Assembly (NCBI GenBank): GCA_910577675.1
Contig: CAJTOR010000017.1
Coordinates: 1-64,000, forward strand
Length of the DNA stretch: 64,000 nucleotides
Direction: 5' to 3'
Origin: an uncultured Lachnospiraceae bacterium
GTDB lineage: Bacteria; Bacillota; Clostridia; Lachnospirales; Lachnospiraceae
In this document: positions 33,710 to 43,040 of the stretch, in pieces
How the letters are laid out: every line of letters starts with the position of its first letter
Position numbering within the stretch: position 1 is the stretch's first letter
Notes under the pieces: generated by a model
The model's input: the letters and a program-made list of their open reading frames with translations, nothing else
What the model was told of the DNA's origin: nothing
The model's database searches: none
Translations under genes and position numbers: made by a program

Positions 33710-34198
33710 ATGGATAAACTGTACCAGCAAAACGCAAGAGTAGTTTACCGCTTCCTGTATTCCGTATGCCATGATAAACAACTGGCGGAAGATCTGACAC
33801 AGGAAACCTTCCTTGAAGCCTACAAATCCATTGAGCGCTTTGACGGAAGCTGCAAAATCTCCAGTTGGCTCTGTCAGATTGCCAAGCACCTGCTCTACCG
33901 CCACTATCAGAAAACCAAGCGCGAGATCCCGGTGGCGCTTGAAGGGTCGGAGGAATTCATACCGAGGACACCCGCCCCCGACTGCAGTATAATGGCGAAA
34001 CTGGAGCTTATGGAAGTCTTTAAAGATATGCAAAAACTCCCGCCAGCCATGCGCGAAGTTATCTACCTGCGCATAACCGGAGAACTGACCTTTGGCGAGA
34101 TCGGGGAAATCATGGGGCGCAGCGAAAACTGGGCGCGCGTCACATTCTACCGGGGTAAAGAAATTTTATGGAAAGGACGGAAAAAGAAAAATGAATGA
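33710..34198 (+). CDS. ECF-family RNA polymerase sigma factor
   Basis: A 162-residue sigma factor with only regions 2 (residues 1-70, DLTQETFLEAYKSIERFDG) and 4 (about 100-155, LPPAMREVIYLRITGELTFGEIGEIMG). GAAAGGAGG lies directly upstream. It overlaps by 8 bp the anti-sigma gene, the standard arrangement for an extracytoplasmic-function pair. An AAC-containing stretch at 33661-33667 with an AT-rich segment about 20 bp on could be its own promoter, but it is not a clear match. Confidence 0.93.
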   Translation: MDKLYQQNARVVYRFLYSVCHDKQLAEDLTQETFLEAYKSIERFDGSCKISSWLCQIAKHLLYRHYQKTKREIPVALEGSEEFIPRTPAPDCSIMAKLELMEVFKDMQKLPPAMREVIYLRITGELTFGEIGEIMGRSENWARVTFYRGKEILWKGRKKKNE

Positions 34199-35012
34199 GG
34201 CAAACCCAAAAGAATTAAACTGTAATGTTATCCACGACCTGCTGCCTTCCTATATTGATGGGATATGCTCTGAGGACTCAAAGGAAATCATTGAGAACCA
34301 TATTTCATCCTGTGCGGACTGCGCGGAACTTATAAAGGCTCTGCGGGAATCCGAAATCATGGAAGGCAACAGGGAAATCAAGCAGATTGCCTACATGAAA
34401 AAGATAAAAAAACACACCGGAAAAAAAGAATTTTTTGGTCTGGGAATTCTTATTGCGACAATAATAATCGGCTCTAGGATATTTATGCAGCATTACGGCG
34501 CAGTACCACTGTGGCTTTATTTAACCCTGATGCCCCTCATCCTTTTTGATGCCCACTTTATACTCGCGGATCATATCACAGAGAACAGGCATACAACGCA
34601 AAAAACCTTTCTGATACTTGCCAGCATCCTGCTTTTGTGTTTTGGTATATCCCTGGCATTTATCAGTATGCACTGGATTAAGCGCGGCAACTATCCATTT
34701 GGGATGAAAGCTTCCGAACTCGGTGGATTTTTAAATGCAGTTTACCTGACTCTTGCCCTGTGCCAACTCGCTATTTTCACCGCAGCTTCCGCGCTGACAT
34801 TTAAAACCTCCAACACTCACAGCCTGGCTGTCAGCATCAGCATTATCGGGCTCTTCCTGATATTTTATACCCTGTCCATATTTGCCATTCTGTCAACCGT
34901 TGAAATGTCCACAAAATCAATAGCCAAATCCGCATACCTTCTTCTGGAGGGCGGCTGTATTACCGCGGCAACAGAATTTGTTTGGGCAAAAAGATTAAGA
35001 AAAAAAGATTAA
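34191..35012 (+). CDS. Membrane anti-sigma factor with zinc-finger N-terminus
   Basis: A 273-residue protein. The N-terminus (about residues 1-50) has the ZAS/zf-HC2 pattern NCNVIHDLLPSYIDG, then HISSCADC (His-x3-Cys-x2-Cys), which binds and holds the sigma factor. It is followed by about six transmembrane helices from residue 85 to 265. The start at 34191 overlaps the sigma gene by 8 bp; a frame extends back to 34092 inside it but has no site. Membrane signals would release the sigma factor. A perfect hairpin at 35031 ends the operon. Confidence 0.88.
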   Translation: MNEANPKELNCNVIHDLLPSYIDGICSEDSKEIIENHISSCADCAELIKALRESEIMEGNREIKQIAYMKKIKKHTGKKEFFGLGILIATIIIGSRIFMQHYGAVPLWLYLTLMPLILFDAHFILADHITENRHTTQKTFLILASILLLCFGISLAFISMHWIKRGNYPFGMKASELGGFLNAVYLTLALCQLAIFTAASALTFKTSNTHSLAVSISIIGLFLIFYTLSIFAILSTVEMSTKSIAKSAYLLLEGGCITAATEFVWAKRLRKKD

Positions 35013-35030
35013 AAAGACAATACGCAATAT

Positions 35031-35080
35031 GGAAAACGGTAACTACACCGATTTATTCCGTGCAGTTACCGTTTTCCTTT
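35031..35080 (+). terminator. Terminator hairpin after the anti-sigma gene
   Basis: Perfect 14-bp arms GGAAAACGGTAACT (35031-35044) and AGTTACCGTTTTCC (35064-35077), followed by TTT. The remaining 290 bp up to 35371 are AT-rich and show nothing else I can name. Confidence 0.75.
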
Positions 35081-35371
35081 AGATAACCTTTTGCTACAGT
35101 ATCATAATCACCTGATTTTTATCTTTAATTTTACTTTATTCTCCTTTTTCGTGACTGTATTTTGATTGTTTATCTGCGAAAATTAAATGGATATCCATAC
35201 ATTCCTTAATTTTCATGCAATTTATGTTTCTAAGGTTTAAATTCTTTCCCATCACACAGACATCTAAAATGCAAAAATTGCAATTATATTCTTGTTATCA
35301 TGGGAATGTTCTACTTTAAAAATCAGCTCCATTTTCAATCCGAATAATGCTATATCCCATATCCGCAAGCT

Positions 35372-36445
35372 CTATTTTTTCTGCCAGGCTTTATATTTCT
35401 TTTCAAGATGTGCCACATAGGGATCTTGCATGGCTTTTGCCGCCGCAATCCCCTTTTTGTACAGGTTCCCATACCAGCTTTTTTCTCTTTTGAGTCCTTC
35501 CCGTGCCCATTCCCACAGTTCTTTTGTTTTTTGCTCCGATGACACTCCGTTCAATTCTTTTACCTGCACATTTATGCCATCTCCCTTTTCTGCTTCTTTT
35601 AAAAGACTGCCTCCTTCCCCCCATTCCCGCTCAAGGCAGACAATTTCAAGCGCCTCCTCGAGCAAATCATACAGACGGATTCCCCGCGTTTTTTTATCCT
35701 CCGTCATCCCGCGCACCTCATCAATATATTCGTGCGCTTTTCCAAAATTTCCCATATCAAGGTAATGTCGGATCATATGGCTGTACGCAAGAATTATTTC
35801 ATTTAATTCCCCAGCCTCTTTCGCCAAAGTCAACTGTTCCAGATAAAGAGATTCATTCTCGGCTTTTTTCCCAAGAAATGTATTAAACCGGATTAGATCC
35901 GCCCGCTTCCCCTCATCCCATACTTCAACCGAATCCCTCCACTGCGCAACAAGGGTTTCCATCAGTGTTTTGTACTCCAGATCCTCACACATATAGATAC
36001 AGTCTAATAAATCGTTGTCCGACAGGGTTTCACTCATCACAAGCTCGGCGCTGTAACCACATGCACAGTCAAAATTAGCATTTTTAGCGCGGGAAAACAA
36101 CTCATCATATTTATGCCCTGAATTATACTTTCCAAGCAGGTAGGTCAGAATCTCAATCGTCGTGCCAATTCCCTGGAAGGAGTTTTCCTCGCGGTCTTTC
36201 AATTCCTCCAAAAACAGCCAGACAATTGTCTGTTCATCCCCCTCCTTTTCATACAGCAGGTAATACGCCAGCCGCAAGCGCCCCGTATAATTCGCATCCT
36301 GCGTCCCATACTCCTTATCCTGATAGGGCTTGTAACAAACATCCTCCCGGAAACCTTCCTTCAATGCAAGGTAGACTTCACGCTGCTTTGATAATTCCTT
36401 TTTAAGCAGATCAATATACAATTTTGTTCCGTTAATCTCTTCCAT
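35372..36445 (-). CDS. Helical protein downstream of DUF4132 protein 1, unknown function
   Basis: A 357-residue soluble protein with no signal or membrane segment. It appears all-helical with TPR-like phrases (around residues 205-270: LGKKAENESLYLEQLTLAKEAGEL, then ILAYSHMIRHYLDMGNFGKAHEYI). I chose the start at 36445 because a frame to 36559 would run into the preceding gene; the ribosome binding site (GGGAAAAT) is weak. It begins 55 bp after the DUF4132 gene on the same strand and may be its partner. I do not recognise a family. Confidence 0.65.
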   Translation of the reverse strand: MEEINGTKLYIDLLKKELSKQREVYLALKEGFREDVCYKPYQDKEYGTQDANYTGRLRLAYYLLYEKEGDEQTIVWLFLEELKDREENSFQGIGTTIEILTYLLGKYNSGHKYDELFSRAKNANFDCACGYSAELVMSETLSDNDLLDCIYMCEDLEYKTLMETLVAQWRDSVEVWDEGKRADLIRFNTFLGKKAENESLYLEQLTLAKEAGELNEIILAYSHMIRHYLDMGNFGKAHEYIDEVRGMTEDKKTRGIRLYDLLEEALEIVCLEREWGEGGSLLKEAEKGDGINVQVKELNGVSSEQKTKELWEWAREGLKREKSWYGNLYKKGIAAAKAMQDPYVAHLEKKYKAWQKK

Positions 36446-36500
36446 ATTTTCCCATTTTCTTGTTAACCTGCGGCATTCCTCTGAAATATAATGCCGCCTG

Positions 36501-39500
36501 CTACATGGTTGCCTTTGTAAGCTGCCATACAATCTCGCTGAAATACCGCGCCGGGACATCCCTTAAAAAAAGCGCCTTGTCCTTATCCGCCTCATCATAC
36601 ATATAGCTTCCCCGCGCAATCGTTCCCGCTTTGTAAAACCTAGCATCATAGATTGTGACATCCTCGTTAGAACCGCCCACATAACTGCCGGAAAAATGCA
36701 GTTCCACGCCAAGCCCGGTTTCCTTATCCTCACGGTAGTAAGTATAAAACCCACCGCCATCGATCACCGAACCGCGGTACCAGCCAAGTCCGGTAAGCCT
36801 GCTGCCAAGCGATAGATCATTGATTGTCTTCTCGTCAAAACGGGTTAGCTTCTGCATCCCTTCCTCCTCTTTTGTCACCGTATAAACCGATCTTTTCAAC
36901 TGTTCAAACGGCTGGGCAATCTCGTAATCCTCAAGCTGCTGCTCCCAGGTTTCCTTTTCCTCCTTCGTCAGTTCCACCGGATGAACGAGCCCGATTTTCC
37001 CGTCCTCTTTAAGTTCATACTCCTCCTCGTCCGCCGTGTTAAACGATCCATCCTCCATATAGCGGAAACTTTGCACCAGTTTGCCCTCTTCATAGACTCC
37101 CCAGATTAACCCGATTGCAAACTGGTGCATCAGCGGGTTCTTTACAAAAAGCTGCTCCCACGCAGGAATGCTCCACTCCCTCGCCGTAGAAAGTGCCATC
37201 TCAAGCCGCGCCCTCTGACTGGTCACCGTTATCTTCATCTGCTTCTTTAACTGCTTGAATTCCTCGTAAGCTGCCTTCGCAACTTCCGCGTCATCCTTCG
37301 CACCCGGTGCCGGCAGGCTTTTAAGCTTCTTTCCGCGCACCCAGTTACCCGAAAGACCACTGTTTCCATCCCCTTTTTCAGGCGCTTCCTTCGCCTCAAA
37401 TACCTCGATCTCAAGTGCGGGCGTTATCGTCACAATAAATTTCCTTACACCGTAATCAAAAAAGCGCTCCATCTTATTATCAAATCCCAGGTCAGGCACA
37501 ATGCGGTCAGCCAGTTCCTCCCTTGTAATACCGAGCTGCGATGCCGCAAATTCAAGTGCTGCACCCGCTGCCGCCCGCACCTGCTTAAACTTAAATTTGC
37601 GCGCAATACCATCCACAAGCAAAAGTGCCTGCGGCATCGGGCTTAAACTAAGCGCTTTCACCGCCTCGCACGCGATCGCACCCCTTGATGCCTGCGGCCA
37701 TTCCTTAATATGCCGCTCCAGCTTTGCTACGATACTGCTGCCGCCATGGATTGCTGCCGCATAAAGAACCCAGCGCTTTTTTGCCTCCGCACCGGCTGCA
37801 AACCATTTATCAAACACCTCATTCACATACACCGCCAATTCATCTGCGCGCAGCGCCTCCGCCAAAAACTGTGCATTTTTACTTACACCGCAGCCGTCCG
37901 CGGAAGCATAGCACAAAAGAATTGCCTGCAAATACTCCTCATCCGCAATATCCCCCTCGACCGTATGCACCGCGGAAAATGGCGATTCATATGCCCATGA
38001 AAGACTGCGCTTCCTGCCTCCCTTATGCAGGTTCTTTACTAATTCCCCGCGCGAAACCGCGCCCTCCTTTGCAGTATCGCTGCTAAGACCCAGCGCATTC
38101 CCCAGAATCTCACGCACCTTGGCATTCTTTTCCTTCTCCATCGCCTGCGCAAATAATTCCTTATAATCCGCACCGTCCGCCTGCCAGGTAATAAGCACCC
38201 GTATTGCAAACTCCCGCTCCGCCGCTTTTTTCGAGGCAATAAGTTCCTTTACCTCCTCCTCCCAATCCTTTCTTGCACACAAAATCCCAAATAATTCTTC
38301 TTTTACAGCTTTTGAACTATCCTGCGCATATAAAAGAATTTCCTTCTTATACTCCTGTGGATTCTGGTTCAGCAAACGAAGCCCGATCTGGCGCGAATAT
38401 GCGTCCGCCGACGAAAATGCACCCACGGTTTCTTCCCGCCTCTCTTTAAGGCATCCGGTAAAATACTCCATTACCGCTTCAAGATAATCCTTCTCCATGC
38501 CGCTGTACAGTCCATCCCTTATCATACTGACTGCCTGCGCCTGATAGTGCATTGGCAGACCTTCCTCTTCAAAATCCAGAAACAATTTTTTAACCTGCTC
38601 CTTATCCACCTGGGTTCCCCTCCCGGATTTTTGCTCTGAAATCAGGCAGCGGAAAAAATAGGATGCGCGGCGGAATGTCATATAAACTTCAGAGCGGCGG
38701 AAAAATTTTTCATCCTTAAAATTCTTGTCAAAATTATACAAAAGTGTATATTCATGCGAACCATTATAGTAATTATTTGAATTGTTACCAGGAAAATATT
38801 TAAATAAAGGATCGATCCCACTATCTTCCCTGAGATAGGCTCTCGCCGCATCGCCGTCCGCCTGGGTATCTTTCACTGTAAAATCTGAAATAACCCTCTC
38901 CTTGTATTCTTCTTTTTTCTTTACCAAAAGTTTTCTGTACAGCGTAGGATTTCCCTCTTCGATATACAAAAGCATCCGGTTTGCATCGTCAATCTCCGCC
39001 TTTTCCAGCACATTTAAATAACATTGAAGATTGCTTACAACCTGCTCTTTTAAAATACCTTTAAATCCCTTCCTTATCGCCCAGCCAATATACTCCTCAG
39101 GATCTATCCCAAAAACCCGGTCAAATTTTGCGCCCACATTGCGTATATCAAGCGGTTGATCGGTACTGATTGAAAGTATGGAATCCAATGCTTCCTGGCA
39201 ATTTACCGCCATACAGATACGCACGATATTTGTCAGCTTACCGGAGAGTGTATAATTAATATATGCGGTGCCCGCAATCACCCTAAACAGCCGTCCGACT
39301 TTCTTTCCCCTAAAACTTAAAAACTGTTCTGCAATCTTGCCGGAATCAATGGAATCAAGGAGTTCCTTTTTCTTTTCCTCCTCCATATGTTTGTCGCAAA
39401 AATCGCAAAGCGCCTCTGCAAGTATCGTTTCATATTGCTGCATCAGCTCGGAATCTTCCTTCTTTATACTCTTTGCCTTACTGTCAATCTGATATTTCTG

Positions 39501-40004
39501 CAAAAAATACGAAACGAGCAGCACAAGGGAGCCTTGACCCGTCAATCCCCTGTAATTCAAAGCTTCTTTTAAAATCTTTGCATCGTTATTTGCAGTTGAA
39601 ATCACTGACATAATAGAATACGAACTGATGCTGTAGTTAGCCATAGCGTTACTTATACCATATAACAATATACGTTTCGCAGGGTCGATGCTCGTAAGAT
39701 ACCGATAATTTATGTAAGTCTTGTCTATCAACCGGTAACATGTTGCCTCCCCCATGGCAAAGAATAGCAAAAACAACCGACTGATTTCCTCTTTCTTACC
39801 TGCCCGGACAAGCTCATAGGACATTGACTGGAACGTGCCGGAAACAGCATCCGTCATATCGCGGAACTTAATTTTCGACAGGATTTCCTCCCCCGCTTCC
39901 CCGGAAAGAAACTTTAGCGCCACCTCTTTTTCTTCCCCTAAAAGTCCAAGTTCATTGCACATTTCCGAAAACTTGTTACCTTTTTCCCTGCTTTTCTCCA
40001 TCAT
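36501..40004 (-). CDS. DUF4132 (MolR/YehI-like) protein 1
   Basis: A 1167-residue soluble protein. The N-terminal 500 residues are helical with no clear motif. HEAT-like repeats follow (about 500-620), then the conserved block RKRSLSWAYE (about 660), EAKKRWVLYAAAIHGG, RGAIACEAVKALSLSP and the C-terminal DUF4132 domain with FVKNPLMHQFAIGLIWG (about 950) and a closing SEIVWQL. The start at 40004 has AAGGAGG eight bases upstream. DUF4132 proteins are known from the E. coli yeh/MolR locus beside MoxR AAA, VWA and SWIM proteins; the biochemical role is unknown. Two paralogues lie at 50344-53910 and 56300-59962. Confidence 0.85.
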   Translation of the reverse strand: MMEKSREKGNKFSEMCNELGLLGEEKEVALKFLSGEAGEEILSKIKFRDMTDAVSGTFQSMSYELVRAGKKEEISRLFLLFFAMGEATCYRLIDKTYINYRYLTSIDPAKRILLYGISNAMANYSISSYSIMSVISTANNDAKILKEALNYRGLTGQGSLVLLVSYFLQKYQIDSKAKSIKKEDSELMQQYETILAEALCDFCDKHMEEEKKKELLDSIDSGKIAEQFLSFRGKKVGRLFRVIAGTAYINYTLSGKLTNIVRICMAVNCQEALDSILSISTDQPLDIRNVGAKFDRVFGIDPEEYIGWAIRKGFKGILKEQVVSNLQCYLNVLEKAEIDDANRMLLYIEEGNPTLYRKLLVKKKEEYKERVISDFTVKDTQADGDAARAYLREDSGIDPLFKYFPGNNSNNYYNGSHEYTLLYNFDKNFKDEKFFRRSEVYMTFRRASYFFRCLISEQKSGRGTQVDKEQVKKLFLDFEEEGLPMHYQAQAVSMIRDGLYSGMEKDYLEAVMEYFTGCLKERREETVGAFSSADAYSRQIGLRLLNQNPQEYKKEILLYAQDSSKAVKEELFGILCARKDWEEEVKELIASKKAAEREFAIRVLITWQADGADYKELFAQAMEKEKNAKVREILGNALGLSSDTAKEGAVSRGELVKNLHKGGRKRSLSWAYESPFSAVHTVEGDIADEEYLQAILLCYASADGCGVSKNAQFLAEALRADELAVYVNEVFDKWFAAGAEAKKRWVLYAAAIHGGSSIVAKLERHIKEWPQASRGAIACEAVKALSLSPMPQALLLVDGIARKFKFKQVRAAAGAALEFAASQLGITREELADRIVPDLGFDNKMERFFDYGVRKFIVTITPALEIEVFEAKEAPEKGDGNSGLSGNWVRGKKLKSLPAPGAKDDAEVAKAAYEEFKQLKKQMKITVTSQRARLEMALSTAREWSIPAWEQLFVKNPLMHQFAIGLIWGVYEEGKLVQSFRYMEDGSFNTADEEEYELKEDGKIGLVHPVELTKEEKETWEQQLEDYEIAQPFEQLKRSVYTVTKEEEGMQKLTRFDEKTINDLSLGSRLTGLGWYRGSVIDGGGFYTYYREDKETGLGVELHFSGSYVGGSNEDVTIYDARFYKAGTIARGSYMYDEADKDKALFLRDVPARYFSEIVWQLTKATM

Positions 40005-40170
40005 CTTAGATTTCCTCCTTATATTTTGTCCGCCCTGTAAAGCCGGACTTTTTTTCATTTTCCCCGGGCAGTAATAACTGACATATCTATTATACTCCCC
40101 GCATCCCCACAAATCAATGACCGCTTTTAAAAATCTGCGAAAACTCAGGATATTATTACCCCAAAAACAC

Positions 40171-40199
40171 TTGACTTACCTGCAAATTAAGGCTATGCT
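40171..40199 (+). promoter_or_regulatory. Sigma-A-type promoter for the class D beta-lactamase
   Basis: TTGACT (40171-40176), 17-bp spacer, TATGCT (40194-40199). Confidence 0.65.
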
Positions 40200-40208
40200 T
40201 ATAACAGC

Positions 40209-40258
40209 GGACAAATTTTTCCGATTTCTGGCACCATCGGGTGATTGGGAATTTGTCC
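40209..40258 (+). promoter_or_regulatory. Leader hairpin of the beta-lactamase transcript
   Basis: Perfect 9-bp arms GGACAAATT (40209-40217) and AATTTGTCC (40250-40258), with an inner CCGAT/ATCGG pairing. It starts about 10 nt after the promoter -10 element, so it is at the extreme 5' end of the mRNA. It could be an mRNA stabiliser, attenuator or repressor site. Confidence 0.55.
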
Positions 40259-40288
40259 TACAGCATAAAAAACGACAGGGATCAAAAT

Positions 40289-41332
40289 ATGGATTATAAT
40301 GTTTTAAAAGCTTTTATAAAACCGATATGCGGGACAATATTATGTACATTTATTCTTGTCGGCTGCTCATCAACCTCCCGGCAGGAAACAAATCCGCCGG
40401 TTTCCAATTACGAAAACGAAGACGAGGGCGAAATTAAACCTCCGCAAAGGGAAAGCCAGCTCTCCGAAAGTTTTACGGAATACGCCGTTTCCCCTGTTCC
40501 CTCCCCCACTACGGAAGCTTCCCCGCCCACACCGACCCTGGCGGAACAGGAACCCCATATTACCGATGCCAACTGGGGGGAATACTTTCGTGACCTAAAC
40601 GGTGCCGCAGTTATATATAATGCTTCCGATATGCACTACACCATATACCAGCAAAAGCTTGCCGAAACAAGGCGCTCCCCGTGCTCCACATTCAAAATCA
40701 TATCATCACTGATTGCCCTGGAAAACGGAGTGATCGAACCGGAAAATTCCACCCGTACATGGAGCAGGGAAATATTCTGGAACGAAAACTGGAACCGCGA
40801 TATCGATTTTAATAGCGCATTCCGCACATCCTGCATCTGGTATTTCCGCGAGATTATCGATGAGCTTGGCAAAGAAAAAATACAGGAAGGGCTTGACCGG
40901 TTAGAATACGGCAACCGGGATATTTCAGACTGGGAAGGACGGCTGAATACAAATAACAATAACCGCGCTTTGACAGGGTTCTGGGTGGAATCCTCCCTTT
41001 TAATTTCTCCCTGGGAACAGACAGAGGTTATGGCGCGGATTTTCGGGGAAAACTCGGTATACTTAGAAAAAACAAGGCAGGCGCTAAAAGAAGTAATGAA
41101 AATCGACCAATCAGAAAATCCCGATATCTGCATATACGGCAAAACCGGGATGGGAAAAGCACATGGCGTTGTTGTAGATGCATGGTTTACGGGATTTGCA
41201 GAAAATCCTGAAAAAGAAGATACCATTTATTTTTGCGTCTACCTCGGTCAGTCAGATAATAAAGATTTCACAAGCACCACAGCGAAGGAAATTGCAATCC
41301 ACCTGATATCGGAATACTGGAACCAGAACTAA
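40289..41332 (+). CDS. Class D beta-lactamase (OXA-like), lipoprotein
   Basis: A 347-residue exported enzyme. The N-terminus is a signal sequence with lipobox LVGC (Cys24), then a Pro/Glu/Ser/Thr-rich linker of about 70 residues. All class D landmarks are present: S133-T-F-K136 in CSTFK (nucleophile and general base), S-C-I in the S-x-V position, Y207-G-N, the omega-loop W in FWVESSLLISPWEQ, and K285-T-G. It hydrolyses beta-lactams, or belongs to the closely related BlaR-sensor fold; the complete catalytic set and anchor support an active enzyme. The start at 40289 has AGGGAT upstream. It is divergent from DUF4132 protein 1. Confidence 0.9.
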   Translation: MDYNVLKAFIKPICGTILCTFILVGCSSTSRQETNPPVSNYENEDEGEIKPPQRESQLSESFTEYAVSPVPSPTTEASPPTPTLAEQEPHITDANWGEYFRDLNGAAVIYNASDMHYTIYQQKLAETRRSPCSTFKIISSLIALENGVIEPENSTRTWSREIFWNENWNRDIDFNSAFRTSCIWYFREIIDELGKEKIQEGLDRLEYGNRDISDWEGRLNTNNNNRALTGFWVESSLLISPWEQTEVMARIFGENSVYLEKTRQALKEVMKIDQSENPDICIYGKTGMGKAHGVVVDAWFTGFAENPEKEDTIYFCVYLGQSDNKDFTSTTAKEIAIHLISEYWNQN

Positions 41333-41415
41333 AAACCAGGCAGCCACCGGAATTGTCAAAGAAATCGGTTAAATTAATTCCCGGCTAAAATAAAAATTAA
41401 GAAAGGCGATATGTT

Positions 41416-42198
41416 ATGAGCACAAAAGTAATTCTTATCTCAATTGACGGAATGCGCCCGGAGGGGGCGCTCCAGTGTGGTAATCCCTTCATCAAAAAGC
41501 TGATGGAGTCGGGCACTTACACCTTGCAGGGACAAACGGTTATGCCAAGCGTCACCCTGCCATGCCATACTTCCATGTTTTACAGCCTCGTGCCGCAGCG
41601 GCACGGTATTCTGACCAACACTTATACCCCTCCTGTCCGCCCGGTGGACGGGATTGTCGAATCGCTGCACAAAGCGGGCAAAACCTGCGGGGCGTTCTTC
41701 AACTGGGAACCAATCCGCCACCTCTGGGAAACCGAAACCATGACATACTCTTCTTTTATCAACAGCGAGGTGGAACCGACTTCGGACGAGCTGCTGACCG
41801 ACGCGGCAATTGCGCTGATTAAGCGGAACCAACCGGATTTTCTCTTTCTGTATATGGTGGAAACGGATAATAAGGGGCATCGTTTTGGCTGGATGTCAAA
41901 AGAATATCTGGAACAGATTTCACTTGCATTTGAAAATGTAAAACGAATTGTTGACCATGTTGACGGGGATTGCCATGTTATTGTGACAACCGACCACGGC
42001 GGTCATTCCTACACGCATGGAACCGATTCGCCGGAGGATATGACCATCCCAATGTTTTTCCTTGGAAAACGCTTTGTACCCGGTCAGGTACTTACAGAAG
42101 CAAGTATACTGGATATTGCCCCGACCGTTGCCGACCTGATGGATGTGGAGATTCCAAAGGACTGGCTCGGACAGTCAAGACTTCCCAAAAATATATAA
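41416..42198 (+). CDS. Alkaline-phosphatase-superfamily phosphodiesterase/nucleotide pyrophosphatase
   Basis: A 260-residue cytoplasmic hydrolase. ISIDGMRPEG gives the first metal Asp, PSVTLPCHTSM the catalytic Thr, ETDNKGHRFG the second-site Asp and His, and TTDHGGH the metal D-H-x-x-H. This is the type I phosphodiesterase pattern, at a shorter length than average for the family. AAAGGCGAT precedes the start. It lies 26 bp before an Rrf2 gene on the same strand. The substrate is not predictable from sequence. Confidence 0.85.
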   Translation: MSTKVILISIDGMRPEGALQCGNPFIKKLMESGTYTLQGQTVMPSVTLPCHTSMFYSLVPQRHGILTNTYTPPVRPVDGIVESLHKAGKTCGAFFNWEPIRHLWETETMTYSSFINSEVEPTSDELLTDAAIALIKRNQPDFLFLYMVETDNKGHRFGWMSKEYLEQISLAFENVKRIVDHVDGDCHVIVTTDHGGHSYTHGTDSPEDMTIPMFFLGKRFVPGQVLTEASILDIAPTVADLMDVEIPKDWLGQSRLPKNI

Positions 42199-42224
42199 AG
42201 CAACAGCCGGTAGCGGAGGAACCC

Positions 42225-42662
42225 ATGCAGATTTCAAGCAGATTTACAATTGCTGTCCATATACTCATATGTATAGAAACATTCAAAAACGATTATAAAG
42301 TAACAAGCGATTTCCTCGCATCCAGCGTAAATGTTAATCCCGTGGTAGTAAGACGACTTCTGCAACAGTTAAAAAAAGCCGGGATTGTAAACGTAACGCG
42401 GGGAAGCGGAGGAACCGACCTAGAAAGACCCGCAGGCGAAATTACATTGCTTGACGTGTACAACGCCGTGGAGTGCGTGGAGGAAGGCGAACTGTTCCAC
42501 TTTCATGAAAACCCGAACCCTCTCTGCCCAGTAGGAAAAAACATCCATGCCATCCTGGATACAAGGCTCACAAAGATTCAGGAAGCAATGGAGAGGGAAA
42601 TGAAATCCGTAACCATTAAAGAAGTTATAGACGATACACAAAAACTGATAAACAACATATAG
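42225..42662 (+). CDS. Rrf2-family transcriptional regulator, YwnA-like
   Basis: A 145-residue regulator. The N-terminal winged helix (residues 1-70: RFTIAVHILICIETF, NVNPVVVRRLLQQLKKAGIV, R-G-S-G-G) is typical of Rrf2. The region HENPNPLCPVGKNI matches the YwnA-like subgroup, which lacks the three-Cys iron-sulfur cluster of IscR. The start at 42225 has GCGGAGG seven bases upstream; it follows the phosphodiesterase gene closely. Good candidate to bind the dyads in front of the cupin gene 300 bp downstream. Confidence 0.9.
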   Translation: MQISSRFTIAVHILICIETFKNDYKVTSDFLASSVNVNPVVVRRLLQQLKKAGIVNVTRGSGGTDLERPAGEITLLDVYNAVECVEEGELFHFHENPNPLCPVGKNIHAILDTRLTKIQEAMEREMKSVTIKEVIDDTQKLINNI

Positions 42663-42671
42663 CGGATTAAG

Positions 42672-42772
42672 AGGAGCTGTTGCAAAATGGCATATGCAAT
42701 CAATATATGGTATGGATATCTGAAACATCCAAACCATACATTGGGAAATTGCCAGGTTTTGCAACAGCTCCT
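42672..42772. repeat. 101-bp imperfect inverted repeat with perfect 16-bp ends
   Basis: Terminal arms 42672-42687 (AGGAGCTGTTGCAAAA) and 42757-42772 pair perfectly, and pairing continues inward with mismatches to about 42715/42725, leaving a short loop. No T-run follows. It may be a terminator variant of the Rrf2 operon or a MITE-like element. Confidence 0.65.
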
Positions 42773-42948
42773 TCAATATAATATACCTCCCAATAAACAA
42801 AATTATATCCCCGCGCCGCTATCGCAGCTTGCCAGATAAGGCTTGCACCCACCCGTATCTATAAAGGCTGTCTGGATTAATAAATTAAGTATTTTCACTA
42901 ATTCTGATATATGCCTCTCAAAAATCTAAAATAAATCGGTTGGAACTA

Positions 42949-43005
42949 TTGACATTACAACAAAACCATGGTATAAATATAGTTGTAACATCTATAGATA
43001 CAACT
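42949..43005 (+). promoter_or_regulatory. Promoter and operator region of the cupin gene
   Basis: A near-consensus promoter: TTGACA (42949-42954), 17-bp spacer, TATAAA (42972-42977). Three half sites sit on it: TTACAAC (42955-42961), GTTGTAA (42982-42988) and TACAACT (42999-43005), with a central palindrome ATCTATAGAT. Two dyads can form around the -10 and start point, typical of repression. The neighbouring Rrf2 regulator is the obvious candidate. Confidence 0.75.
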
Positions 43006-43040
43006 AACAATACATAACTAAGATCGGAGGTAATTTAATT

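Noticed and set aside
40117..40299. 60-codon plus-strand frame before the beta-lactamase
   Set aside because: It spans the promoter and leader hairpin of the beta-lactamase and has no ribosome binding site.
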